Shown piece after piece: positions 55,960 through 64,000 of a stretch of DNA of 64,000 bases. A program made the translations under genes and the position numbers. The notes below the pieces were generated by a model. The model was not told where the DNA came from and searched no databases. It saw only the letters and a list, made by a program, of their open reading frames with translations. The stretch spans positions 3,720,001-3,784,000 of the forward strand of contig NZ_AP027364.1 of NCBI RefSeq assembly GCF_030295975.1. The letters run 5' to 3'. Within the stretch, counting starts at the first letter, position 1; every line of letters begins with the position of its first letter. The stretch is from Thalassotalea atypica (lineage in GTDB: Bacteria; Pseudomonadota; Gammaproteobacteria; Enterobacterales; Alteromonadaceae).

Positions 55960-57093
55960 TTAGAATATTGCATTGCCATTAATCCATGTGTTTTTCACAT
56001 GAAGTGGCGAGTCAGTTGTTGAAAGTAAGGTGAAATCAGCATTAGCGCCGATTGATAAATGTCCCTGCTGTTGGCTAGTTCCCAAAAATTGTGCAGGATA
56101 ATAGCTAGCCATCCTTAATGATTCTTCTAGAGATACATTCAGCATTGTTTGAGCATTATTAACGGCAGTGATCATATCTAAGGCTGACCCAGCAAGTTGC
56201 CCTGTTTGACTCGTGAGTTTATCCCCTAATAACTGGATATTATGACCATCAAATTTAAACTGAGCTTGGTCACTGCCTATAGTTGACATAGAATCTGTTA
56301 CTAGCATCATCTTGCGTCCAACTTTTGCTTGTGTGGCTAACTTTGCCGTAGCAGGGTGAACATGATGGCCATCAAGTATTAAACCGCACCAACTATTTTC
56401 ATCAAGTAGCGCTGCACCAATCATGTTTGGTTCACGTGACGTCAGTGCTGACATAGCATTAAATAAATGAGTAAAGCCAGTAGCCCCAGCATCAAGTGCT
56501 GCTTGGGTTTGCTCATAACTTGCATTGGAATGGCCTAGGCAAACAATCACGTGATTAGCAACTAACGTTTTAATCATAGCAACAGATACATTTTCAGGAG
56601 CCACAGTAACAATTTTGATCCCTAAATCATCACGGCAATAAACATCTAGTTCTTGTTGGCTTAGCTCTCTAATGTGGTCAGTACTATGTATACCTTTTTT
56701 TGGCACGCAAATGTGTGGCCCTTCAAAGTGTACGCCAATAATCCCTGGAATCTGTTTTGATCTAGCCTCACTGATAACATCTGCTGCACAATTTAACGTT
56801 GACAAATCACTGGTAATTAACGTGGGTAATAAAGCTGTTGTTCCAAATTGGCTATGAGCTTTAATCATTGCTTTTAATGTTTGCACATTAGTCTCATGGT
56901 TAAACAAATAGCCACCACCGCCATTCACTTGTACATCGATAAAGCCAGGTACCAGCAAGCCTGAAACTTTAGTTTCTTTTGCACCTTCAACTGTGTCGAA
57001 AGTGATAATTTTTCCATCCTCAATGCTGATTGGACGATGGCGATGAACTTCTTTACCATCAAAGAGTTGCTCGGGTATTAGCGTGGTAATCAT
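55960..57093 (-). CDS. nagA: N-acetylglucosamine-6-phosphate deacetylase
   Basis: Removes acetate from GlcNAc-6-P, feeding NagB. 377 aa. Marks: LVPGFIDVQVNGGGGYLFN, GVHFEGPHICVPKKG, LGHSNASYEQ, FTHLFNAMSALTSREP, ILDGHHVHPA and LVTDSMSTIG with the catalytic Asp. First gene of the nagA-nanA pair. Its upstream region to ~57250 has no GGTATA operator; the nearest one is at 57941, past an IS1595 remnant. Confidence 0.95.
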   Translation of the reverse strand: MITTLIPEQLFDGKEVHRHRPISIEDGKIITFDTVEGAKETKVSGLLVPGFIDVQVNGGGGYLFNHETNVQTLKAMIKAHSQFGTTALLPTLITSDLSTLNCAADVISEARSKQIPGIIGVHFEGPHICVPKKGIHSTDHIRELSQQELDVYCRDDLGIKIVTVAPENVSVAMIKTLVANHVIVCLGHSNASYEQTQAALDAGATGFTHLFNAMSALTSREPNMIGAALLDENSWCGLILDGHHVHPATAKLATQAKVGRKMMLVTDSMSTIGSDQAQFKFDGHNIQLLGDKLTSQTGQLAGSALDMITAVNNAQTMLNVSLEESLRMASYYPAQFLGTSQQQGHLSIGANADFTLLSTTDSPLHVKNTWINGNAIF

Positions 57094-57299
57094 GATAAAT
57101 TTAATAAAGTTGTGCTTAAATTACGAAATAATGAGCTTAAGTTTTCAAAAGCTTTACTTTCGGCAAAATTTGATTTCAATTTAATATCCTCACATCTCGT
57201 CATTGTCTTTACAGCTATGTTCCCGCTATGTGTTGTTAACCTTTGAATAGGTTGTGTGAATTAGGCTTTTTATTGACATCTACACATCAAAATCAACCT

Positions 57300-57900
57300 A
57301 AATAATTTTAAAATACTTAGTCGCCACACAATGAAGCCTCCCCATCCAAGCCCTTAATCGGCTGTGACATGCATCATTATTTGAATGTAAAATACCTTTC
57401 AATCACCTTTACACCAGCAGTCACCGGCAATCTTTTATTATTTTATTTTGTAGTTTGTTACTGAGCTGCTATGCAAAGACAGAAGGATTAGTAGCTTCAC
57501 AAGTATGCTTATCTCGTATCGTCCTGTTAACGCTGGCACCCTGTTTTCTTTAGTGTCTGCAATCATGGCTTCATCTGCTTTAACAATACCTTCCAGTAAA
57601 TTCACCTTCATGGGTACAGTAAGTAGAATGAGAATGTGCCGCCAACTAAACGATATTTTTAAGTCACAATCAGTTGCTAACTTCTTAGCAACTTGCCATT
57701 AAGTAAATCGCTATAAGAATGAGGACACACTAGTTCATCACCGTATGTTGCTTAATTTCACCAATGATGGACTGAATCCTTGTGAAAACTTCTCTACATC
57801 CATATCTTGCCTATATATCTAGTGCTCTAACGCCACCAATAGTTTTTAAAATTGTGCTGATATCACAATAAAACGCTCACCACTGACTATTATGCACAGC
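57300..57900 (-). pseudogene. Degraded IS1595-family transposase
   Basis: Two recognisable minus-strand blocks. At 57505-57698: LATDCDLKISFSWRHILI then LEGIVKADEAMIADTKENRV, matching the WRH and LxGxVExDE (catalytic D) parts of ISXO2/IS1595 transposases. At 57310-57372: HSRLRAWMGRLHCVATKYF, the conserved C-terminal block. They are out of frame with each other, about 130 bp between them is unrecognisable, and stops are frequent; a weaker N-terminal trace lies up to ~57900. GCTATTTCCC (minus, 57930-57940 on the plus strand) and GCTATGTTCCC (57211-57221) could be eroded terminal inverted repeats. Confidence 0.8.
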
Positions 57901-57940
57901 GTGGAAAGGCACTCATTCACACAGCAAGACAGGGAAATAG

Positions 57941-57963
57941 CATACCTGTTACACCAATATACC
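57941..57963 (-). promoter_or_regulatory. Putative orphan NanR operator 4
   Basis: On the minus strand GGTATA-TT-GGTGTA-ACA-GGTATG: three repeats, the last two in the exact spacing of operator 3 (GGTGTAACAGGTATG, two mismatches to GGTATAACAGGTATA). It is about 850 bp upstream of nagA, with the IS1595 remnant in between, and 460 bp from the stop side of the sialidase gene. No plus-strand gene follows it. Confidence 0.65.
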
Positions 57964-58363
57964 ACTTGAAATGTTAATTTGTCAAAATTAAAACATCAAC
58001 TTTTGGCTTTGTGGGGAAATAACCTAATAATTGGATTTATGGTCAATAAAGCGAGGTTGAAAACTATTTAATTTGAGATGCTAAAGATAATAAGCGTTAA
58101 GCGAATTATCAGTATTAATACAACGTAAAGTAGCGTACCTTTTGAAACAATGTTCACTTGAAGTAGGCATTGTTACTAATGGCAAGGGCTGTTATAAGAC
58201 ATCAAATTGATGAGGAAATTGGGTTCGGTATCCATCAGGGCTAAAATCGTCAAAAACACTTTAGACAAAATACAAATATATGGCTCCAATGCCCTTTATT
58301 TCAAAATTAAAGTTGGCTGGCAATCGGAGGTAACACCTAGATGCTATTAACTAAACTTGATGC
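57964..58363. other. Non-coding region upstream of the orphan operator
   Basis: AT-rich, short interrupted frames only, no recognised gene or element. Lies between operator 4 and the terminator of the sialidase gene. Confidence 0.5.
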
Positions 58364-58370
58364 ACAAAAA

Positions 58371-58398
58371 AAGCATGCCCTTCACTCGCGGCATGCTT
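58371..58398 (-). terminator. Terminator of the sialidase-like gene
   Basis: AAGCATGCC and GGCATGCTT form a 9-bp stem with a 10-base loop; on the minus strand it is followed by TTTTTTT. 25 bp after the stop. Confidence 0.92.
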
Positions 58399-58422
58399 AT
58401 TTTACTACTTTACTTCAAATTT

Positions 58423-61400
58423 TTAGTTTGCAATGCGGGGAGCACTGCTGAGCGCTTCTGCTTCATTTTGCGATAACACCGTATCGAAAACTTTAACTTG
58501 GTCAATAACACCATCAAAATACCCATTTAGCGAATTGGTTTCTTTAACACCGACCCACATAGCACTTAGGTTGTTAATGTCAGTAAAAAAGCCGCTAGTT
58601 GTGCCGCTTTTTTCCAATTGACCATCAATGTACACTTTATAGCCTGTATTGCTCACCGTTACGAGCATTTCATGCCAATTATTATCAGCATAATTTACGC
58701 CGCTGGTAGAAAAATCAGACACCGTTGCACCGGCTTCTTGTACCAAGTAACGCAAATTGCCGTCGTTTATGTTCATCAGTAATTGACTAGAACTATCACC
58801 TACATCGGTCGCAGAAAATAATTGTTGATCAGCATTTGACGATGTTTTAAAACGTACATAAAGCGACCCTTGAGCTAAATTCTCAACCTTATTTAAATCG
58901 TCGGTTAACGAAATTTTTTCGGCTTTAGCGGCATCAAATTTACCGTAAAGGTAATAATCAAGCATTTCCGTTGGTGCTTCATTACGAGCCATTTTAGAGG
59001 CAACATTAGGCACGATTGGATAGTCGTAAAGCTTAATGGTATCAATTTCACCACTAAAATAACGTTCATTAGCGCCACTGCGTACTAATTTACCTATATG
59101 TAACGCATCTAGGTTACTTACCGAAGAAAATAACGCTTGAGCTGTCATTGTTTTGATTAATACACCATCAACATAATACTGCGTACTACTTCCCTCCACA
59201 GCAATAATAACTTCATGCCAATTACCATCAGCCAATACCCCAGTAGCATAATCAGATACTATTTCGCCAGCTTCAGTAACAATAAAATGTCCTTTACCTG
59301 AAGCATCCAGTTCAAAAGATAGATAACTATTGTCATCGTTTTTATCTGAAGCACTAATAATCGTACCGCTACCCACATTCGCTTTAAAACGAGCATAGAT
59401 AGAACCACGCTCAAGTTGCCTTAAGCTTGATAAATCTGAACTAACGTTAACTGAAGTATTAGTGCCATTAAAATTTTGATCTAGGTTATAAGTAACTATA
59501 GGCTCATCTGTTACCACTACAGGGTGATCGACAGCGATTACATTGGCACTGATATTGTCAATAAGATAACCATTCAAATCTTCTGCTTGAGCAGTACTGC
59601 GTAAACGTATGGTATTAATGCCATTAGGTGCTGCATTTAATAATGGTAAGGTTTCACTTTGTAAAACATTATCAACGTAAATTTCAGCAATATCTTTACC
59701 GGTACGGCTAGAGCCGTTCCAGCTAAGTTTAACGTCATACCACTGGTTTTTATTCAAGGTTTTACTAGCAGTAATCGCTCCGTTACTTGGGATATTAAGT
59801 ACATACATAGCATTTTTTTCAGCGGTATTATCTGACGGGTTATAAAACCTATCAATTAACGAAACTTTACCGCCATCAAAACCATTATTAAGCAATACTT
59901 TAAAAGTTACTTCACCCTGGTGACCTGTAGGGAAGTTCCATGAAGCGCCATCCTGTTCATTTAAAACCGTTGAATCAGTTTCTCTTCTTATCTGTAAAAC
60001 TTTTTCGTTAGCGATGCTTGGATGATCAATAACTTCAGCGCCAATGGTACGTCTAAAAGTTTTATTTTGTTTAACTTTTAATAACTTCCAAACATTTAAA
60101 TTTTCGTAGTCATTTGAAAAATCGATACTATCACTTGTTTCAAATAACCAATCTGGATCAAAGGTAATTGCATGGCGATGTGATTCGGTTTGCCCCGTGA
60201 AAACAAATACTTTTCCATCACTATTAGTTCCAGAGCGGGTATGTTGCATGCCATGATCAGAAGCTGAATGATTTCGGTAATTGTATTCATGACGACGTGG
60301 GTCCCAACCAATTTCTCTAAAACCATGATAACTTGCGCCATCATCGTCTGAAATGGCGGCATGCAAAACATCTCGGTTGGAATTAAAGGTGTAAGTAGAG
60401 CCACTAGTATATTCAGGTGGTTGTGCTTCAGTTGGAAGCATTTGCGTATTTAACCAGATCAGTAATAATCTACCGTCAGGCATTCTTTCATGCTCTAATA
60501 AGGTTAGTGCACCATAAAAACGAGAGGGGTTACCAGGCGACCAGTTGATGCCACCATCCGTCGAAAAGTTCTCAAATATAGTATCTTGATCATTACGAGT
60601 TAAGGTTTGCAAAAGATCACTACCTAAATTGACGGTTTGTGCTGATGTACCATCGTTGTGCCACCTTTTTTCGTAATCACCAGTTGAAAATTTATTATTA
60701 GATCGAGTCCAAGTTAAGCCATTATCTGTCGATAAGCTAGAGGTAAACTTACTACCTGAGGCTCGATGTGACGCGAAAATGTCGCCATTGTTAAGCCATA
60801 ACATGCTGGTCCCATGTTCCATTAAGAAATCAGTATCAACTACCTGACTCCAATTTTGTTTATTATTTGAAGTAAATACTAATTCTCTATCACCATTATT
60901 ATCGTAGCTAGTCACAAGTTCCTTAGTGTAAGGATTTAAGAAAACTGCATCGCTGCCATTTACTTGTTGATTCTTTATCCAGCTATAGCCTCCATCTGTT
61001 GATATATCCGCTAAGGCTATTGGTGGATTACCACTGACATCAACATTGGTGTGATAATAAGTAAGGGTGTCACCGTCAACCACGACATGACCAAAGTCAC
61101 TATCATGCTCATACATTTTAATGGGGGACCAGACATCTGCTACGGCAACTGGCAAAGTGTAATCAGCTTGCGGAACCGGTTCACCATCACCTTCAGCAAT
61201 AATAAAGGTAACATTTTTAAAGTTTGCTACTCCATCTGTTCCTGTTGAGCCGTTCCCCCAAGAAATAAAATTGTGACTTGAATTTTGTCCAGCCCATGTT
61301 GCAATAGGATCGCCATCAAAGCTAAACGTAGCTTGTTGAGTGCTAGGATCATAGTATAAGCCATATTGATGATAATCCGTTGCTGATGAGCCACTTGCTA

Positions 61401-62418
61401 ATGTATAAGTTGTATCACCTAATAGATCAGCGACTAGATCACCATTGGTGTTTAAAGAGATTACAGGAATATAACGTGTTGCCCCATCACCAAAATAAAT
61501 ATTCATTGAGTCGCCTGACACCACGCGCATGTCAGAGATTAGCGTCCAACCATTGGCCATTGCTTTTGCTTTTGAGGTTGCAGACAATATTTTTTTGAAA
61601 CCGTATCGGCCGTTTACACCATTGACTTGCCAAGCATTACCGCCATCATTAATTAAGTTACCATTGCCGCTTCCGCTAAAATCGACATTCCAACTTTGAT
61701 TAGTTGGGTCACCATTGCCCGTATTGGCATCATAAGACGCTGCTATTTCACCTGGCGGAGTATCGTCTATAATTGAAAAGGTAACTTCTTTTACATGAAT
61801 AACACCATCGATACCCGACGAGCCATTCCCCCAACGAACATAATCATTACTTGAGGATTGTCCAGCCCATGTAGCAATATTATTACCATCAAAAGAGAAT
61901 GTAGCTTGTTGCGTATCAGGATCATAGCTGAGATCAAATTGATGATAATCGGTCGCCGATGAGCCTGTTGCTAATGTGTAGCTTGTATCACCAGCTAAAG
62001 AAGCAACTAAGTCACCATTGGCATTCAGAGAAATAGTTGGGATGAAACGCACTAAGCCATCACCAAAATAAGTGTTACTAGCTCCGCCAGACACCATGCG
62101 CATATCGGTTGATAAAATCCACCCCTCTGCCATAGCTCGTGTTTTTAGTGTTGAAGAAAGAACTTGCTTAAAACCGTAACGCCCGTTTACACCATTGACT
62201 TGCCAAGCATTGCCATTATCATTGGTTAAATTACCATTGCCACTGCCGCTGACATCAACAGTCCAACTTTGATTCGTTGGATCGCCATCACCAGTATCTG
62301 CGTAATATGAGGCGATGATTTCATCCGCCTCGGCGACACTGACTGACATAGCCGCTATACCAAAAAGGTACATTGCGCCATAAGCTCTTCGTAATAATAT
62401 ATTAATTTTCATAATCAA
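58423..62418 (-). CDS. Large secreted sialidase-like (BNR/Asp-box) protein with LamG domains
   Basis: 1331 aa, signal peptide ending VSVAEA. Residues 33-218 and 224-408 are two near-copies of a lectin-like beta-sandwich (SW.VD.SGSGNGNL.ND.GNAWQV, TDYHQ..L.YDP.TQQATFSFDG). Residues ~420-760 form the presumed catalytic six-blade propeller with four Asp-boxes (STDGGYSW, STDNGLTW, STDGGINW, SDDDGASY). Then a jelly-roll domain (~775-985) and two LamG-3 domains (~990-1160, ~1165-1331). The canonical FRIP and arginine triad of GH33 sialidases could not be placed with certainty, so enzyme activity is inferred from Asp-boxes and the nan neighbourhood; another BNR-type glycosidase is possible. ATG 62418; a second ATG two codons later is equally possible. 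Confidence 0.85.
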   Translation of the reverse strand: MIMKINILLRRAYGAMYLFGIAAMSVSVAEADEIIASYYADTGDGDPTNQSWTVDVSGSGNGNLTNDNGNAWQVNGVNGRYGFKQVLSSTLKTRAMAEGWILSTDMRMVSGGASNTYFGDGLVRFIPTISLNANGDLVASLAGDTSYTLATGSSATDYHQFDLSYDPDTQQATFSFDGNNIATWAGQSSSNDYVRWGNGSSGIDGVIHVKEVTFSIIDDTPPGEIAASYDANTGNGDPTNQSWNVDFSGSGNGNLINDGGNAWQVNGVNGRYGFKKILSATSKAKAMANGWTLISDMRVVSGDSMNIYFGDGATRYIPVISLNTNGDLVADLLGDTTYTLASGSSATDYHQYGLYYDPSTQQATFSFDGDPIATWAGQNSSHNFISWGNGSTGTDGVANFKNVTFIIAEGDGEPVPQADYTLPVAVADVWSPIKMYEHDSDFGHVVVDGDTLTYYHTNVDVSGNPPIALADISTDGGYSWIKNQQVNGSDAVFLNPYTKELVTSYDNNGDRELVFTSNNKQNWSQVVDTDFLMEHGTSMLWLNNGDIFASHRASGSKFTSSLSTDNGLTWTRSNNKFSTGDYEKRWHNDGTSAQTVNLGSDLLQTLTRNDQDTIFENFSTDGGINWSPGNPSRFYGALTLLEHERMPDGRLLLIWLNTQMLPTEAQPPEYTSGSTYTFNSNRDVLHAAISDDDGASYHGFREIGWDPRRHEYNYRNHSASDHGMQHTRSGTNSDGKVFVFTGQTESHRHAITFDPDWLFETSDSIDFSNDYENLNVWKLLKVKQNKTFRRTIGAEVIDHPSIANEKVLQIRRETDSTVLNEQDGASWNFPTGHQGEVTFKVLLNNGFDGGKVSLIDRFYNPSDNTAEKNAMYVLNIPSNGAITASKTLNKNQWYDVKLSWNGSSRTGKDIAEIYVDNVLQSETLPLLNAAPNGINTIRLRSTAQAEDLNGYLIDNISANVIAVDHPVVVTDEPIVTYNLDQNFNGTNTSVNVSSDLSSLRQLERGSIYARFKANVGSGTIISASDKNDDNSYLSFELDASGKGHFIVTEAGEIVSDYATGVLADGNWHEVIIAVEGSSTQYYVDGVLIKTMTAQALFSSVSNLDALHIGKLVRSGANERYFSGEIDTIKLYDYPIVPNVASKMARNEAPTEMLDYYLYGKFDAAKAEKISLTDDLNKVENLAQGSLYVRFKTSSNADQQLFSATDVGDSSSQLLMNINDGNLRYLVQEAGATVSDFSTSGVNYADNNWHEMLVTVSNTGYKVYIDGQLEKSGTTSGFFTDINNLSAMWVGVKETNSLNGYFDGVIDQVKVFDTVLSQNEAEALSSAPRIAN
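61195..62322 (-). repeat. Tandem duplication inside the sialidase gene
   Basis: Encodes two consecutive copies of a ~186-residue sandwich domain with long identical blocks, e.g. NQSW.VD and AWQVNGVNGRYGFK. The high identity points to a fairly recent internal duplication, presumably increasing binding avidity. Confidence 0.85.
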
Positions 62419-63326
62419 CCTTATTCTTTTAATAATTTGTTCTAAATTAATGTATAAAAATAAGATAAACCTAATAGATGATTCGCAGAACAGCCAATCA
62501 TTTAAGTAGCATATCTAAGTGATCAAATACGCACACGGTCCATGTCTGTTCAAAATTTAATCTCTATTACCCTATCATACCATCACATATACATACCAGT
62601 ATAAAATTACACCTTCTGTAGGGTTTGTGATGAATGGATGTTATGAGTTATAAATCCCTTATGTCTAAGGAAACGAACGTATGTAAGTCTGATGGTACTT
62701 TTCCATATAAAGGAAGGGTTACACGAATAATCCATACACAGTGAGAAACCTCAATATTAACCTTGGTATTGTTAACGATTGACTTAGAAGTTTTTATGCT
62801 CATGGACTTGAGAGATTGGAATCAAAACCTTGCTCCCCTCGTCATTGCAGTTTAGATAAAGCCCTGCCTGCTCAATTAATCAATTACACTCCCTTGATTA
62901 CCGTTTGCTCGGCAGCAGGGGATATCGAAGCATTTAATAGCGCCCTGCATGAACGTGGGTGTAGTGGAGAAAATCTAGCGTTAGCTTTTAAAAAGGCCTG
63001 AAGTACCACGTGTAGTGAACGTTCTATACGGTGCAACTTGGCACCACTGTTAATTAACAGATGGATTAACAGCTTAACTATCATTAAGTTTTAACCTTTT
63101 TCGCCAGAGTTGAATCCAATAGAGTAAGTTTGGCAGTGGCTACACTAAAATGAACTTGAAAATAGAGGCTTCACTGGTATAGCCATATTGCTGATGAATG
63201 CAGTCGATACTAATTCAAATTAAGGTATGTGTCTTGCCAAATCTAAGCTCCCCCATTTTTCTTAACCTCTCTCCTTTTAAAGAAGTAGTTTTGCATTTTA
63301 ACTATGCTTTTAATTCTTATCACAGG
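62419..63326. other. Intergenic region upstream of the sialidase gene, with a doubtful small frame
   Basis: No convincing gene in 900 bp. Two GGTATG motifs on the minus strand (62576-62581, 62592-62597), 16 bp apart, may be a weak NanR site for the sialidase gene. A plus-strand frame at 62816-63001 ends in LITVCSAAGDIEAFNSALHE, slightly ankyrin-like, but has no good start and is probably a relic. Confidence 0.5.
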
Positions 63327-64000
63327 CTAATCAAGTGATATTTTTATCGAATCTAATATTGGGAAATTATCACCGTTGTTAGAAATAAAACGAGCTCGAT
63401 ACTGTAATACTCGATTGGTTTCGTCAACCAAAAAAGTATCACCTTTTAAAGCTAACCAAGGGCTTGATTCAAGCTGTGACAATTCATTAGCTGAACGAAT
63501 ATCAAACTCAAGCTTGGCGCCATTTAATATCGAAGCTTGATACTTCAAATATCCTTTTGATTTAGATTCATGCCAAGTAAAAACAGAAGATTGATAACTT
63601 TGTTGAAAACCACGATTATAAATATGTCCCATATCTTGTGACCACATCCAATGTGCACCATGTGTGAGCAGTTTCTTCATTTTTGGCGCTGCAAAACGTT
63701 GACCGTCATTGTAAAAAACAACTGAGTTAGTTGTATGATCACCATTACTTGCATGGCATGAAACTGCAATATCTAATAAACCATCGAGATCAAAATCGCC
63801 GGCTTGCGCATCATGGCCAGAATCGCAAGCTAAAGACGTACGTTCCGTGGCCAAAAAACCATCTTTACTACCCCAATAAATAAAGTTAGGTAAATTTTCT
63901 CTATTAAGTTCAGCATGATAATTAGGTGCAAAAATATCAAGGTAACCGTCATTATCAAAATCAGCAATGGCTGGCGATATAGGTGCAGTGCTTGGCAACC
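63327..64000 (-). CDS. FG-GAP/VCBS-repeat protein, partial (5' end outside the window)
   Basis: The frame is open to the right edge; only the C-terminal ~224 residues are seen. Two FG-GAP/VCBS calcium-binding repeats are clear: AIADFDNDGYLDIFAPNY and AGDFDLDGLLDIAVSCH (D.D.DG..D). The remainder is a C-terminal beta-rich domain (YLKYQASILNGAKLEFDIRS, YRARFISNNGDNFPILDSIKI) resembling parts of large secreted beta-propeller proteins. Probably surface-exposed or secreted and part of the glycan-degradation locus; function unknown. Confidence 0.85.
   Translation of the reverse strand, partial: LPSTAPISPAIADFDNDGYLDIFAPNYHAELNRENLPNFIYWGSKDGFLATERTSLACDSGHDAQAGDFDLDGLLDIAVSCHASNGDHTTNSVVFYNDGQRFAAPKMKKLLTHGAHWMWSQDMGHIYNRGFQQSYQSSVFTWHESKSKGYLKYQASILNGAKLEFDIRSANELSQLESSPWLALKGDTFLVDETNRVLQYRARFISNNGDNFPILDSIKISLD

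Noticed and set aside
57505-57702. Plus-strand 65-residue frame
   Set aside because: The opposite strand encodes recognisable IS1595 transposase blocks; the plus-strand frame is its shadow.
62816-63001. 61-residue plus-strand frame with a faint ankyrin-like segment
   Set aside because: No ribosome site, no full ankyrin consensus, and both strands are open; at best a relic.

Overview
The window looks like chromosomal DNA of a low-GC marine gammaproteobacterium of the Alteromonadales, most likely a Colwelliaceae member (Colwellia/Thalassotalea type). This is inferred from the housekeeping gene orders (rsmI divergent from lpoA-yraN-diaA-dolP; recA divergent from mutS), from AT-rich codon use, and from the secreted-protease, sulfatase, sialidase and TonB-receptor content typical of marine polymer degraders. 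No database search was possible; all calls come from motifs, length, context and remembered families.

Layout. 1-7.2 kb: the 3' part of a large TonB-dependent receptor, then two flavin-dependent tryptophan-halogenase-like proteins on either side of a cupin/JmjC-like protein. 7.4-7.85 kb: RNase P RNA (minus strand) with promoter and terminator. 7.9-11.3 kb: a class C beta-lactamase-like lipoprotein and an exported amidohydrolase. 11.4-16.2 kb: rsmI and a small STAS-like gene, divergent from lpoA, yraN, diaA and dolP, closed by a perfect 30-bp inverted repeat. 16.2-24 kb: a lipoprotein of unknown function, a PAS chemoreceptor, recA under a LexA box, mutS and a small partner gene. 24-29 kb: exported peptidoglycan enzymes (L,D-transpeptidase, SH3-NlpC/P60, VanX-like dipeptidase) and 5-oxoprolinase subunits PxpB/PxpC. 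29-35.3 kb: two convergent giant sensors, a hybrid kinase with an AraC output and a beta-propeller receptor ending in a degenerate GGDEF domain. 35.4-42 kb: three subtilisin-type (S8) proteases.

42.9-62.4 kb is the most coherent accessory system: a sialic acid and amino-sugar scavenging locus. It encodes a NanR-type repressor, an alpha/beta hydrolase plus Pgi, a Kelch mutarotase fused to a sodium-solute symporter, NanE, NanK, NagB, NanA, NagA, a sulfatase and a large multidomain sialidase-like protein. Proposed flow: the sialidase releases sialic acid, the Kelch domain equilibrates anomers, the symporter imports it, NanA/NanK/NanE/NagA/NagB convert it to fructose-6-phosphate, and Pgi links to glucose-6-phosphate. 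Tandem GGTATA-type repeats, the known recognition pattern of E. coli NanR, lie in front of the esterase, nanR and the transporter fusion.

The locus is scarred. Remnants of IS256, IS481 and IS1595 family transposases and a gutted second sulfatase gene lie between the functional blocks. The IS1595 remnant separates nagA-nanA from a strong fourth GGTATA operator. The right edge cuts through an FG-GAP/VCBS-repeat protein. I saw no tRNA genes, no CRISPR array and no intact insertion sequence.
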